From NCBI RefSeq assembly GCF_029892605.1, contig NZ_JARXWF010000003.1:124001-188000 (forward strand): a DNA stretch of 64,000 nucleotides, in the 5' to 3' direction. Source of the DNA: Parabacteroides sp. PM6-13. Its GTDB lineage: Bacteria > Bacteroidota > Bacteroidia > Bacteroidales > Tannerellaceae. The translations under genes and the position numbers were made by a program. Every line of letters starts with the position of its first letter. The first letter of the stretch is position 1. Positions 17,386 through 26,720 of this stretch are shown here, piece by piece. The notes below the pieces were generated by a model, which had not been told where the DNA came from, made no database searches, and saw only the letters and a program-made list of their open reading frames with translations.

Positions 17386-18240
17386 ATGATGGATAGAAAG
17401 CAGCATTCAATACAATACAAGTGGGGCGTTGCCCTGAGTGGGGGCGGAGCACGTGGATTTGCCCATTTGGGTGCCATGCAGGCGTTGTATGAGAAGGGTA
17501 TACAGCCGGAGATCTTTTCCGGAACCAGTGCGGGTTCATTGGCCGGAGCCTTTCTTGCCGATGGCTACACACCGGAAGAGGTGTTTGCCATTTTCAAAGC
17601 GGTAAAGTTTACCGATATTATCGCAACCACCCTGCCACAGGAGGGACTATTCAAAACAACCGGCATACAAACTCTGTTGAAAAAGAAGCTGCGAGCCAAG
17701 CGGTTCGAAGACTTAAAAATACCCTTGCGTGTTGTTGCTTCGGATATCGAGCGGGGGAAACCGCATATATTCGATTCCGGTGAGCTTATCCCGGCGGTGG
17801 TGGCTTCCTGTTCTGTACCTATTGTTTTTACGCCGATGGAAATCGATGGCAGACATTACGTTGATGGTGGGGTGTTTCTCAATCTCCCGGTGTCGGTGAT
17901 CCGCCAAGCATGTTGGCGAGTGGTTGCTATCGATATCAGTCCGGTTATTACGATGAAATACGATAAATCGCTGAAGTATATTATTGAACGTACGATGAAT
18001 TACATGGTGGGAGCCAACACGGTGGAGGAGATAAAGCTATGTGACTACCTGATTGCCTCCGATGAGGTGTCTCAATATTCCCTTTTCGACCTGAAGCATG
18101 CGGAAGAGATCTACCAAAAAGGCTATGAAATGGCTGTGGTCAGCCTGGAGAAGCATCAGAAAAAATGGGATGCGGATATCCGAAAACCGATCCCTGCCAA
18201 GTGGATCAGACACACGCGTCGGTTGCTGGGAAAAAGATAA
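17386..18240 (+). CDS. Patatin-like phospholipase (RssA/YchK type)
   Basis: Lipid acyl hydrolase with a Ser-Asp dyad, likely cytoplasmic. 284 aa with the oxyanion loop GGGARGFAHLG (19-29), the nucleophile elbow GTSAG (46-50, Ser48) and the Asp in YVDGGVFLNLP (near 163). No signal peptide or outer-membrane barrel is present, unlike the longer NTE-type proteins. Two ATGs are adjacent at the start; the first is used. It ends 4 bp from the convergent alkyltransferase-like gene. Confidence 0.93.
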   Translation: MMDRKQHSIQYKWGVALSGGGARGFAHLGAMQALYEKGIQPEIFSGTSAGSLAGAFLADGYTPEEVFAIFKAVKFTDIIATTLPQEGLFKTTGIQTLLKKKLRAKRFEDLKIPLRVVASDIERGKPHIFDSGELIPAVVASCSVPIVFTPMEIDGRHYVDGGVFLNLPVSVIRQACWRVVAIDISPVITMKYDKSLKYIIERTMNYMVGANTVEEIKLCDYLIASDEVSQYSLFDLKHAEEIYQKGYEMAVVSLEKHQKKWDADIRKPIPAKWIRHTRRLLGKR

Positions 18241-18244
18241 TGAT

Positions 18245-18589
18245 TCAGAGATTGATCTCTTCTAACGGGTTCCAAAACACGGTTTTCCAGGATTGTATGC
18301 GGTGGTTGTTGACCACGGTGATCCCTTCCGCTTCAAGAAGCCGTTGCATCTCCTGGTCGGATCCGAAAGCTTCGCGACCGGATAGTATGCCTTGGCTGTT
18401 GACTACGCGGTGAGCAGGCATGTTGTTGGTGGCCGATTCACACGTGGACATAATCTTGCCCACCAGGCGTGACAGGTTGGGGTGACCGATCGCTTTGGCT
18501 ATCGCTCCGTAGCTTGTGGCACGCCCGAATGGGATGGTACGTACAATCTCATAAACCGCCTGACGGATTGCCTCCTTGTCGTTTATCAT
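18245..18589 (-). CDS. Alkyltransferase-like protein (ATL) of the MGMT family, Ala in place of the acceptor Cys
   Basis: Homologue of the C-terminal DNA-binding domain of O6-methylguanine methyltransferase. The family site is PCHRV, but here residues 58-62 are PAHRV, so the alkyl-accepting Cys is missing. ATL proteins with Trp or Ala here bind O6-alkylguanine and hand it to nucleotide excision repair. The ATG at 18589 (114 aa) overlaps the TPR gene stop by 4 bp as an ATGA junction; a longer upstream extension in the same frame would lie inside the TPR gene and is not family-like. Other marks: IPFGRATSYGAIAKAIG near 19-35 and LVGKIMS near 42-48. Function as a repair signal is inferred. Confidence 0.88.
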   Translation of the reverse strand: MINDKEAIRQAVYEIVRTIPFGRATSYGAIAKAIGHPNLSRLVGKIMSTCESATNNMPAHRVVNSQGILSGREAFGSDQEMQRLLEAEGITVVNNHRIQSWKTVFWNPLEEINL

Positions 18590-19593
18590 AAGCCTTTCAA
18601 CCAATCGCTGAATGATTTCACCTTCGCACTGTTCTGATTCAACCAGTCTGTGGAGTCGGGAAAGAAATGGCGACTTATATAGTGGCAGTAGACTTTGACA
18701 TAGTCCCACGAAGAGATATGCGCATAGAAAGGCACATAGAAATTCCACCAGAAACCTTCCGGCTTATTCTTTTTCATGATCTCGCCTAAAGAGGCAAAGA
18801 AGGCATTGGTCGAGCGGATCAGCCTGTCTACATCGGTTTTGCCGTCAGCTACCTCCCGCTCATTTAGGATGGCCAGGCGGGAAAGGATCACATCGGCCAC
18901 CTCCAGCTCCGTGAGGGAATCGTCGTTCACCTCTTCCACACCTTCAGGGAAGGTGTTTAGATTCAACAGAAAGATAAGATTATTATAAGCCCATTCCGTG
19001 TCTTCCGAAAAGGGTTCGACAAGCAAATAATAATAGAGTGCAAGCAGGCTCTCCACGCGCCGGTTTTGTTGTGTCATGGTGCGTGCCAGGTTTAGGTGCG
19101 CTTTGCCATACTGCGGGTTTAGTTCGATTGTCCGGATAAAGGCCTCTTCTGCTTGAGAGAAGTCACCTTTGGTGTGATAAGCAAGTCCCAGGTTATAGAA
19201 GAGAAGATAAAACTCATCGGATTTGCTGATGCCCTCCAGGTAGTTGTCGATGGCTTCGTCTGTTTTGCCTAAGTAGTTCAGGCAGGATCCTTTGGTGTTG
19301 TAGGCCAACAGGGCAAATTTATCATCGCGTTCGATCAGCTTGTCACAATGTTCAATGGCCGCATAATAGTCCTCGCTCTCCACCAGTGAGATCGCGATTT
19401 CATAATGGACAATCTCCGACTCGGAATCGATCTTGAGCGCTTCCTCATACAATCGAATCGCTTTACGGTATTCTCCAGCGTCATGGTATTCAATACCTAA
19501 TGCTACCAAGCTGTCGATAGCCGCCTCTTGTCCGGCAAGGGAGGCGACGGAGGTCATAAGGAGAACGGTAAAAAAAGTGAGCAATCTTTTCAT
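18586..19593 (-). CDS. Exported tetratricopeptide-repeat protein
   Basis: Protein of 335 aa with a signal peptide (about 1-20) and at least five TPR units (about 25-205), seen as A..Y..A...Y..AL patterns such as GEYRKAIRLYEEALKID and GDFSQAEEAFIRTIELNP. TPRs form protein-binding superhelices, so it likely acts as a periplasmic scaffold. The C-terminal 130 residues are not recognised. It lies between oxyR and the ATL gene, with a 4-bp overlap to the latter. Confidence 0.85.
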   Translation of the reverse strand: MKRLLTFFTVLLMTSVASLAGQEAAIDSLVALGIEYHDAGEYRKAIRLYEEALKIDSESEIVHYEIAISLVESEDYYAAIEHCDKLIERDDKFALLAYNTKGSCLNYLGKTDEAIDNYLEGISKSDEFYLLFYNLGLAYHTKGDFSQAEEAFIRTIELNPQYGKAHLNLARTMTQQNRRVESLLALYYYLLVEPFSEDTEWAYNNLIFLLNLNTFPEGVEEVNDDSLTELEVADVILSRLAILNEREVADGKTDVDRLIRSTNAFFASLGEIMKKNKPEGFWWNFYVPFYAHISSWDYVKVYCHYISRHFFPDSTDWLNQNSAKVKSFSDWLKGL

Positions 19594-19651
19594 GATCTTT
19601 TCCGATAAAATAAACTTTCTCTATGTTGATAAGCGTCGGTTGACGTTTGTT

Positions 19652-20578
19652 TCATACCACCTTATGACCCGGTTGCAGGGTGAGTGTCTCTTTGGGGACA
19701 TTCGATTTTACACAGTTGATAAGCAGGTTCCCAATGGTATGGCGGATGAAGTCTTTCCGATGCACAAAAACGATTTCCCGGCAGGGACGCGGAATGGCAA
19801 AGGGACGTACCAGTTTTTTCTGTTCGTCGCTTAGTTGCAGTGTGGCCAGTTCCGGGATAAAGGTGATGCCGTTGTTGCTTTCAACCATGCGCATGAACGT
19901 TTCCAGGCTCCCCAACTGATAGGCTGCCTGACGTACCTTGACCTTTTCCATCTGGCAAAAACGCATCAGCTGGTCGCGGAAGCAATGGCCTTCGTCTAAC
20001 AACCACAGATTTTCATCGCTTATATCAGCGGTTTTGATCATCTCTTTTTTGAAAATCGACTCTTGGGGAGCCACATATCCATAGAATTGTTCGTAGAAGA
20101 GCAAGGTGCCTTGTAGGTAATCTTCTGTCGGTTGGTTGGCGATAATGGCCGCGTCAATGTCGCCTTTATGAAGCGCGTGAAGCGTTTCGGCTGTTTTCAT
20201 TTCCAATACGCGGATATCCAGATCGCTGTGTTTGTCTGTCAATTGTTGAAAAAAGCGAGGTAACAGGTAGGGAGCAATGGTGGGCAATACGGCGAGCCGG
20301 AACACCCCTTTCAGCGATTGCTCCTCTTCGTGCACAATTTCTTTGATTCGTTGTGTTTCAAAAAGAACCGATTTCGCCTGGGCAATGATCTTCCTCCCAA
20401 TGGGGGTAGGGCATACGGGTTGCAGGCTGCGGTCGAATATTTTGGTGTTTAGTTCATCTTCCAGTTTTTGAATCATCATGCTCAATGTCGGTTGGGTCAC
20501 ATGGCAGTGTTCGGCTGCTTTGGCAAAGTGACGATATTGGTCGACGGCCAATATGTATTCTAACTGTTGAATGTTCAT
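19652..20578 (-). CDS. oxyR: LysR-type peroxide sensor OxyR
   Basis: Redox-activated transcription factor for the peroxide response. 308 aa: N-terminal winged helix (about 1-60, with HFAKAAEHCHVTQPTLSMMIQKLE) and a C-terminal sensor domain. Cys199 and Cys208 in GHCFRDQLMRFC match the E. coli OxyR redox pair in both spacing and numbering, which supports the name over a generic LysR regulator. Target genes such as dps or katA are not adjacent; its neighbours are a glycosyltransferase upstream (40 bp) and a TPR protein downstream (58 bp). Confidence 0.95.
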   Translation of the reverse strand: MNIQQLEYILAVDQYRHFAKAAEHCHVTQPTLSMMIQKLEDELNTKIFDRSLQPVCPTPIGRKIIAQAKSVLFETQRIKEIVHEEEQSLKGVFRLAVLPTIAPYLLPRFFQQLTDKHSDLDIRVLEMKTAETLHALHKGDIDAAIIANQPTEDYLQGTLLFYEQFYGYVAPQESIFKKEMIKTADISDENLWLLDEGHCFRDQLMRFCQMEKVKVRQAAYQLGSLETFMRMVESNNGITFIPELATLQLSDEQKKLVRPFAIPRPCREIVFVHRKDFIRHTIGNLLINCVKSNVPKETLTLQPGHKVV

Positions 20579-20618
20579 GGCGGTAAGATTGTAATTAGGT
20601 TTATATGTGTAAAGATAG

Positions 20619-21644
20619 TTATAAGAAATCGATTTCCTCGTATCTCTTTTTCCCTTTCAGGTAGAAAGAGGCCAACAGGCTTTTGGAAAGTATCTCCGGC
20701 GGAAAAGGAACGGTAGCTTTCTGCAGGTTTTCCTGACGTAGCGGCAGGTAATCGGCGCGTAGCTTACGAAACGCTTTGCGTGCCCGATAGACTGCCCGGA
20801 CATTGGCGAACTGTCCTGTCAACAGGAACTGAATAGCCGCCAGGTAATCGAGCCAGAAGCGGAGACGCATGGTGGTGCGCAGTCGTTCTTCCGGTAGGTT
20901 TTTGTAGAGCATTAGGAGGTTGTTGCGGAAATTAAGAAAGGTCTTACGCGGGTTCGCCTGGTTGAGTGTGGCTCCTCCGACATGATAGACCACCGAATCG
21001 GGCAGGCAGACCAGGCGGTAACCCCTTGTGCGCAGGCGCCAGCAGAGGTCGATCTCTTCCTGATGGGCAAAGAAACCGGCATCCAATCCACCCTCTTTCC
21101 GGTATACATCCGTGCGGATAAAGAGAGCTGCGCCGCTTCCCCATAAAATATCACAAGGTGTATCGTATTGTCCTTCGTCTTTTTCTACTACATGAAACAT
21201 CCGGCCCCGGCAAAAAGGATATCCGTATCGGTCGATAAAACCTCCGGAAGCGCCGGCGTATTCAAAACAGTCCCGTTCTTTCTCCGCCAGTATTTTAGGC
21301 TGTACGGCGGCGATCTCCTGCTCTGCATCCAATGCTTTCAAGGGCGCTTCCAACCAATGGGGTGTGACCTCCACGTCGCTGTTTAGTAATACCGTATAGG
21401 GCGTTGTGATCTCCTTCAGGGCGCGGTTGTATCCTTCGGCGAATCCGTAGTTCTCTTTTAGCTCAATGACACGCACTCCGGGAAACTCTTTTGCCAACAT
21501 CGCGAGCGAATCGTCGGTGGAACCATTGTCAGCCACGACAATTTCCGCTATCTCTTCCGGGCTATGCGCCACGACAGACGGGAGGAAGCGCTTCATCAGA
21601 TCGCTCCCGTTCCAGTTCAGGATAACAATGGATACTTTCTTCAT
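20619..21644 (-). CDS. Family 2 glycosyltransferase (rhamnosyltransferase-like)
   Basis: GT-A fold sugar transferase, 341 aa, with VSIVILNWNGSDL at the start (4-16), VVADNGSTDDSLAML (about 37-51), LLNSDVEVTPHW (about 90) and HQEEIDLCWRL near residue 195, all typical of the WbbL/rhamnosyl group. No N-terminal membrane helix is present. It overlaps the acyltransferase gene by 4 bp, and the conserved mtaB-acyltransferase-GT2 order suggests envelope glycolipid work. The acceptor is not known. Confidence 0.9.
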   Translation of the reverse strand: MKKVSIVILNWNGSDLMKRFLPSVVAHSPEEIAEIVVADNGSTDDSLAMLAKEFPGVRVIELKENYGFAEGYNRALKEITTPYTVLLNSDVEVTPHWLEAPLKALDAEQEIAAVQPKILAEKERDCFEYAGASGGFIDRYGYPFCRGRMFHVVEKDEGQYDTPCDILWGSGAALFIRTDVYRKEGGLDAGFFAHQEEIDLCWRLRTRGYRLVCLPDSVVYHVGGATLNQANPRKTFLNFRNNLLMLYKNLPEERLRTTMRLRFWLDYLAAIQFLLTGQFANVRAVYRARKAFRKLRADYLPLRQENLQKATVPFPPEILSKSLLASFYLKGKKRYEEIDFL

Positions 21645-22537
21645 TTTTGTTCGAAATCACTACGTTTATATTTCCAACGCTTATGCGTCCAAAGCCAATA
21701 GGCGGGATGGCGGAGAATGCTTTGCTCCAGTTTGCGGGCATAGGTCTCTGTTATCCAGAACTCCGGCGTCTCTTTCGGTGTTTTGGTCAACAGATCCAGG
21801 TCGACGGTATAATAACCTCTCTTTATCTTCTTTACATCCACAAAGACCACCGGCAGATCCAGTTTGCGGGCAATGCGCTCCGCGCCGGTAAACATCGGTG
21901 TATCCTGGTTGAGGAAGGTGGTCCAGTAATGGATATTCGTTTTACTGGGTGTCTGGTCTGCCAGGAAAACCACCACCGAAGGGGTCTTTTCCTGTTTCAG
22001 GCGGATCATCTCGCGGATCGTATCATTCTTCTTGATGCCTCTGGCCTCGAAGCGGGTGCGCAGGTCGATCAGTAATTTGTCGAACGCTTTATTTGTGAGC
22101 GGGCGGTAGATGTTGTACGCCCGGGCTTTCTCGAACTGTGTGGAGATGCCCGAAAACCATTCCCAATTGCCGTAATGTCCCATCACAAAAATGACGCAGG
22201 TATGACCTTCTTCGACCAGTTGGTCGACCAGTTCCGGGTTGCGCATATAGGCATGACGCAATAATTCCTCGGAAGAGATATGCGCCAGCTTCATGGTCTC
22301 GACAATATAGTCACAGAAATGGTGGTAGAACTCCTTCTCGAGTTGACGCAATTCGCTTTTACTTTTTTCCGGAAAAGCATGGGCCATATTCCGGCGAACC
22401 ACCTTTTTGCGGTATCCGACCACCCGGTAAGCCAGGAAATAGAATATATCCGAACAGATATATAATAGGGGCATCGGCAGCAAAGCATGCAGCTTTACCC
22501 AGGTGTATAACAGGGCATATTGTATCTTCGTTCCCAT
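21641..22537 (-). CDS. Lipid A-type lauroyl/myristoyl acyltransferase (LpxL/HtrB family)
   Basis: Adds a secondary acyl chain to lipid A, or to a related lipid, at the inner membrane. 298 aa with one N-terminal membrane helix (about 15-40) and the catalytic H(X)4E motif GHYGNWEW (His121, Glu126). FLADQTPSKTN near 190-200 is a second family block. Located 5 bp after mtaB and overlapping the next glycosyltransferase by 4 bp, so the three form an operon. Ornithine-lipid acyltransferase is a less likely alternative. Confidence 0.92.
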   Translation of the reverse strand: MGTKIQYALLYTWVKLHALLPMPLLYICSDIFYFLAYRVVGYRKKVVRRNMAHAFPEKSKSELRQLEKEFYHHFCDYIVETMKLAHISSEELLRHAYMRNPELVDQLVEEGHTCVIFVMGHYGNWEWFSGISTQFEKARAYNIYRPLTNKAFDKLLIDLRTRFEARGIKKNDTIREMIRLKQEKTPSVVVFLADQTPSKTNIHYWTTFLNQDTPMFTGAERIARKLDLPVVFVDVKKIKRGYYTVDLDLLTKTPKETPEFWITETYARKLEQSILRHPAYWLWTHKRWKYKRSDFEQK

Positions 22538-22542
22538 ACGTG

Positions 22543-23856
22543 TTATGCTTCTTTAATCAACAGGGCATTCCTCTCGTCATTCCAACCGGCTAACAGAATC
22601 GGTTGAACCTGATTGACCCACTCTTTCTTATATTCCGTTTCTACCTTGATGTAGTTTTCTGTGAAGCCATACATCCGATTGTTCTTGCGGGTATGCTCGA
22701 ACAAAACCTTCGCCGGTTGGCCGATGTGTTGCTCATAGAACGCGTGCCATTTGCGGTCTGAGATATCGAGCAGCGTCTGACTGCGACGATGCTTGGTTTG
22801 CGGATCGACTACATACTCTATTTTCAATGCCTGTGTGCCAGCCCGTTCGGAGTAACTGAATACGTGAAGCTGGCTGACCGGCAGCTCTTCGAGGAAAAGA
22901 CGTGTCTCTTCAAAGAGCTCATCCGTCTCACCCCGTGTGCCTACAATCACATCCACCCCGATAAAAGCGTGGGGGATAACCGATTTAATCTTTTCTATTT
23001 TATGCCGAAAAAGTGCCGTATCGTAGCGGCGACGCATCAGGCGCAATACCTCGTCGCTTCCGCTTTGCAATGGAATATGGAAGTGAGGCGCGAAACGACG
23101 ACTTGCTGCTACAAAATCAATGGCTTCATCCGTAATCAGGTTTGGTTCGATCGAGGAGATGCGGTAGCGTTCGATTCCTTCCACCCGGTCGAGGGCGCGC
23201 AACAGATCGATAAAGCTTTCGCTGGTTGTTTTGCCGAAGTCGCCAATATTCACTCCGCTGAGCACGATCTCTTTGCCACCGCTTCGGGCCACCTTTTCCG
23301 CCTGTTTGACCAGGCTTTCGATCGAGCCGTTGCGACTGCGACCCCGGGCAAACGGAATGGTACAGTACGAGCAGAAATAATCGCATCCATCCTGCACTTT
23401 CAGGAAATGACGTGTGCGGTCGTCCGCCGAGCAGGAGGGTGAGAAGGTGCGTATCTCTTTTGATTGGGTAGAAACGATGGGCGTAGCCTCTTCATCTCTG
23501 TTTTGGATATATTTCAGGATGTCGAGCTTTTGCTCTGTGCCCAGTACCAGGTCGACGCCCTCGATGTGCGAAACCTCTTCCGGTTTGAGTTGGGCGTAAC
23601 AACCGGTCACCACCATAAAGGCACCCGGATGTTGTTTGCCGATCCGGCGGATAGCCTGGCGGCATTTCTTATCGGCCAGTTCAGTTACGGAGCAGGTATT
23701 GATCACACAGATGTCTGCCTTTTCTCCCGGACGAGCCTTGCGAATGCCGTTTTCAGCCAGCGTTTTTCCTATGGTGGATGTTTCGGCAAAATTGAGTTTA
23801 CAGCCTAAAGTGTAGTAAGCGGCTGTCTTATATTCGAATATTGTCTTATCTATCAT
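22543..23856 (-). CDS. mtaB: tRNA (t6A37) C2-methylthiotransferase
   Basis: Radical-SAM enzyme that converts t6A to ms2t6A at tRNA position 37. The ATG at 23856 is chosen (437 aa); an in-frame TTG seven codons upstream is less likely. N-terminal UPF0004 domain with three cluster-binding cysteines (Cys19, Cys55, Cys86), radical-SAM motif CDYFCSYC (Cys158, 162, 165) and a C-terminal TRAM-like region (about 370-437). The short form and GCKLNFAET start separate it from MiaB and RimO. First gene of a run of minus-strand genes. Confidence 0.96.
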   Translation of the reverse strand: MIDKTIFEYKTAAYYTLGCKLNFAETSTIGKTLAENGIRKARPGEKADICVINTCSVTELADKKCRQAIRRIGKQHPGAFMVVTGCYAQLKPEEVSHIEGVDLVLGTEQKLDILKYIQNRDEEATPIVSTQSKEIRTFSPSCSADDRTRHFLKVQDGCDYFCSYCTIPFARGRSRNGSIESLVKQAEKVARSGGKEIVLSGVNIGDFGKTTSESFIDLLRALDRVEGIERYRISSIEPNLITDEAIDFVAASRRFAPHFHIPLQSGSDEVLRLMRRRYDTALFRHKIEKIKSVIPHAFIGVDVIVGTRGETDELFEETRLFLEELPVSQLHVFSYSERAGTQALKIEYVVDPQTKHRRSQTLLDISDRKWHAFYEQHIGQPAKVLFEHTRKNNRMYGFTENYIKVETEYKKEWVNQVQPILLAGWNDERNALLIKEA

Positions 23857-23913
23857 CACATGCAAATTTCCCGGCAAAGTTACGCAAAAGGATATTTATT
23901 CCTCCCCTTTTTA

Positions 23914-23945
23914 GTTGTATATCTGCCCTTTTGTCTCTACTTTTG
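23914..23945 (+). promoter_or_regulatory. Promoter of the acyl-CoA synthetase gene
   Basis: GTTG at 23914-23917, a 20-bp spacer and a perfect TACTTTTG -7 box at 23938-23945. Start of transcription would be about 17 nt before the ATG at 23969. Confidence 0.6.
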
Positions 23946-23968
23946 CACAAATTTATCATATTTGTGCT

Positions 23969-25633
23969 ATGATACAAGAAAACTTTATTAAGCTCTATGA
24001 AGAGAGCTTCAAAGAAAATTGGGACTTACCAGCCTTAACGGACTACAGCAAGAACAAAACATTCACCTATGGTGATATGGCAAAGGATATTGCCCGTATG
24101 CATATTATCTTTCAGGAGTGCCAGATCAGGCGGGGAGATAAGATTGCGTTGGTCGGAAAAGACTGCTCCCGTTGGTGCATTGTGTATATGGCTGCCGTTA
24201 CCTATGGTGCCATTATCGTTCCCATCCTGCAGGATTTCAGTGCGAATGATATCCATCATATTATCAACCATTCCGAGTCGACCTTCCTGTTTGTGAGCGA
24301 TCGCATTTGGGATTCGCTGGAAGAGGATAAGATCGACAACCTGCGAGCTGTCTTTTCGCTTTCCGACTACCGTTGTTTGCATCAGCGCGATGGCGAACAG
24401 ATCCAGAAATTGATGCTCGCTTTGGACGATAAAATGCGTGTCTATTATCCGAAAGGATTCACCCGTGAGAACATCAAATATGCCGAATTGGAGAACGATA
24501 AGGTGGTGTTGCTCAATTACACCTCCGGCACTACCGGATTCAGTAAAGGCGTGATGCTGACAGGCAATAACCTGGCGGGAAACGTGACCTATGCCAAAAC
24601 ATTGGATGTTATCTTCCGTAGCGAGCGGATGATCTGTTTCCTTCCGTTGGCTCATGCCTATAGCTGTGCGTTCAATTTCTTAGTGCCGCTGGCCGTTGGC
24701 GCCCATGTCTATATACTTGGCAAAGTGCCTTCGCCCAAGATTCTGTTGAAAGCTTTTGATGAGATCAAACCGAATCTGATCATTACCGTGCCGCTTATCC
24801 TGGAAAAGATCTACAAGAAAATGATCCTTCCCCAACTGAATAAGCGCACCTTGAAGCTGGCATTGAATATCCCGTTGTTGGATACCCGCATTTATGCGCA
24901 GATCCGCAAGAGCCTGATAGATGCGATGGGTGGACGTTTCCGCGAAGTGATTGTTGGTGGGGCAGCCATGAATCAGGAGGTGACCGATTTTCTTTACAAA
25001 ATCAAATTCCCCTTTACGATTGGCTATGGCATGACCGAATGTGGCCCGCTGATCAGTTACGACAATAACAAAGAATTTGTCCCCGGATCCTGCGGGCAGG
25101 TGTTGAAAGGCATTATGCAGGTGCGTATCGATTCGGACGACCCATACGAAAAGGTTGGCGAGATCCAGGTGAAAGGCGAAAACGTGATGTCGGGTTATTA
25201 TAAAAACGATGAAGCGACCAACAACGTATTCACCAAAGACGGTTGGTTGAAGACAGGTGACCTGGGCACGATCGATAAAGGCAACCGCATTTATATCAGA
25301 GGCCGTAGTAAGACTATGATACTCGGAGCCAGCGGGCAGAATATCTATCCGGAAGAGATCGAATCGAAACTCAATAACCTGCCTTTTGTAATGGAGAGTG
25401 TCGTGGTGGAGAAAAACGGCAAGCTGGTCGGATTGGTTTATCCTGATTATGAAGCGGTCGACCAAACGGGACTCTCGCATGACGACCTGGGGGTTATTAT
25501 GAATCGCAATAAAGAGGAGTTGAATAAACTGCTGGCGCCTTACGAATCGGTGTCGGCCATCCAGCTCTATCCGACCGAGTTTGAGAAGACACCCAAGAAG
25601 AGCATTAAGCGGTATCTTTATAGTAATTACTAA
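23969..25633 (+). CDS. AMP-dependent long-chain acyl-CoA synthetase
   Basis: Activates fatty acids to acyl-CoA through an acyl-AMP. 554 aa from the ATG at 23969; an upstream in-frame extension would include the promoter and is rejected. Seen: P-loop YTSGTTGFSKGV (184-195), GYGMTECGP near 366-374, the hinge and Asp in DGWLKTGDLG near 427-436, and a C-terminal Lys-containing KTPKKSIKRYLY. Long-chain specificity is inferred from similarity to FadD-like enzymes. A bidirectional terminator follows. Confidence 0.92.
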   Translation: MIQENFIKLYEESFKENWDLPALTDYSKNKTFTYGDMAKDIARMHIIFQECQIRRGDKIALVGKDCSRWCIVYMAAVTYGAIIVPILQDFSANDIHHIINHSESTFLFVSDRIWDSLEEDKIDNLRAVFSLSDYRCLHQRDGEQIQKLMLALDDKMRVYYPKGFTRENIKYAELENDKVVLLNYTSGTTGFSKGVMLTGNNLAGNVTYAKTLDVIFRSERMICFLPLAHAYSCAFNFLVPLAVGAHVYILGKVPSPKILLKAFDEIKPNLIITVPLILEKIYKKMILPQLNKRTLKLALNIPLLDTRIYAQIRKSLIDAMGGRFREVIVGGAAMNQEVTDFLYKIKFPFTIGYGMTECGPLISYDNNKEFVPGSCGQVLKGIMQVRIDSDDPYEKVGEIQVKGENVMSGYYKNDEATNNVFTKDGWLKTGDLGTIDKGNRIYIRGRSKTMILGASGQNIYPEEIESKLNNLPFVMESVVVEKNGKLVGLVYPDYEAVDQTGLSHDDLGVIMNRNKEELNKLLAPYESVSAIQLYPTEFEKTPKKSIKRYLYSNY

Positions 25634-25647
25634 GGAGAAGTTTATAT

Positions 25648-25694
25648 AAAAAGAAACGTCCTTATGACTTCGTGTCGTAAGGACGTTTCTTTTT
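25648..25694. terminator. Bidirectional intrinsic terminator
   Basis: A 21-bp stem with one mismatch (arms 25648-25668 and 25674-25694, loop TTCGT), starting with A5 and ending with T5, between the convergent synthetase and isomerase-like genes. Confidence 0.9.
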
Positions 25695-25706
25695 ATGTTA
25701 GTTGTA

Positions 25707-26582
25707 TTAGTAAACGTACTTGGCCTCTTTCAGGAAATCATAGCTTTGCTGTACGCTTTCCACCGGGTTGTTGTTGGTGTACTGTTCCACTTCCACATAC
25801 CAGTCTTTGACGTTGTTAGCCTTCATCTGGTTGAATATTGCCTCGAAGTTCATCTGACCACTGGCGCCAATCTCTTTGGCGTCTTTGATATGGATATTCT
25901 TGAACTGGTCGGCATGTTTTTTCAGGTATTCCACCGGATCGTATCCACCTTGTTGACACCAGTAAACATCCAATTGGAAGAAGCAATGGTTTTTGCTTAC
26001 GTTGTTCAGCATATAGTCATAGATCAACTGATCGTCAATCTTTCTGAATTCAAATGAATGGTTATGATAACCAAAGGCAATGCTTGCCGCAGCCGTTTTA
26101 TAACCTACCGCGCTGAAATAGTCGCAATACATTTTTATATCGTCCAACGTCGTTTCATTGTTCACCGGCATAGAGGGCTGTACCATATATTTCACACCGA
26201 TCTGGTCGTATGTTTCGATCGCTTTGTCCCACCAGGCCATGACTTCTGCCTCTTTCTCTTTACTGAACGACTGTCCCAGGTGGGCGCTGGTGCATTTCAG
26301 ACCATTATCATCGCATAGCTTTTTGAATTCGGCAGGAGCTAAGCCATAGACTTTGCCATCGCTATAGTTGGCGGTTTCCACATGTGTGTAACCCATCTTG
26401 GCTACGGCTTCGATGACCGGTTGGATACCAGCATCCTTAACCATTTCGCGCAAGGAGTACAATTGCAGCCCCATGTGTTTCCCGGGAGTACCGGCGGCAC
26501 ACGATGATAAGAGCTTTGGAGCCACTATACCTCCGGCAAGCAATAAGGAGGCTTGCTTTAGAAAATCACGTCTGTTTTGCAT
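25707..26582 (-). CDS. Sugar phosphate isomerase/epimerase-like TIM barrel, Tat-exported lipoprotein
   Basis: Xylose-isomerase-like TIM-barrel protein, 291 aa, probably acting on a sugar or polyol in the periplasm. The N terminus has the twin-arginine motif NRRDFLKQ (3-10) and a lipobox-like LLSSC (about 24-28), so it should be exported folded and then lipidated. Barrel features include GLQLYSLRE near residue 39, HVETANYSDGKVYG, GYHNHSFEF with metal-site His, and NIHIKDAKE. Export of such a barrel by Tat resembles the Gfo/Idh/MocA protein at 1046. Substrate unknown. Confidence 0.88.
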   Translation of the reverse strand: MQNRRDFLKQASLLLAGGIVAPKLLSSCAAGTPGKHMGLQLYSLREMVKDAGIQPVIEAVAKMGYTHVETANYSDGKVYGLAPAEFKKLCDDNGLKCTSAHLGQSFSKEKEAEVMAWWDKAIETYDQIGVKYMVQPSMPVNNETTLDDIKMYCDYFSAVGYKTAAASIAFGYHNHSFEFRKIDDQLIYDYMLNNVSKNHCFFQLDVYWCQQGGYDPVEYLKKHADQFKNIHIKDAKEIGASGQMNFEAIFNQMKANNVKDWYVEVEQYTNNNPVESVQQSYDFLKEAKYVY

Positions 26583-26610
26583 AATACTTAGATTTTTTTG
26601 AGAATAACCA

Positions 26611-26618
26611 CAAAAATA
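26611..26618 (-). promoter_or_regulatory. -7 box of the isomerase-like gene
   Basis: TATTTTTG on the minus strand, 29 bp before the ATG. No clear -33 element. Confidence 0.45.
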
Positions 26619-26720
26619 GGATTATTTCCACGGGGCAGCGATATTGATCTGTTAAAATCTTCAAAATCCATCGATATTCCCTTTCTATTTCATGGAATCC
26701 CTGTTTTTTCACTGGGAGAA

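Noticed and set aside
24680-25480. 266-codon open frame antisense to the acyl-CoA synthetase
   Set aside because: Covers the conserved synthetase motifs on the other strand; a shadow of codon bias.
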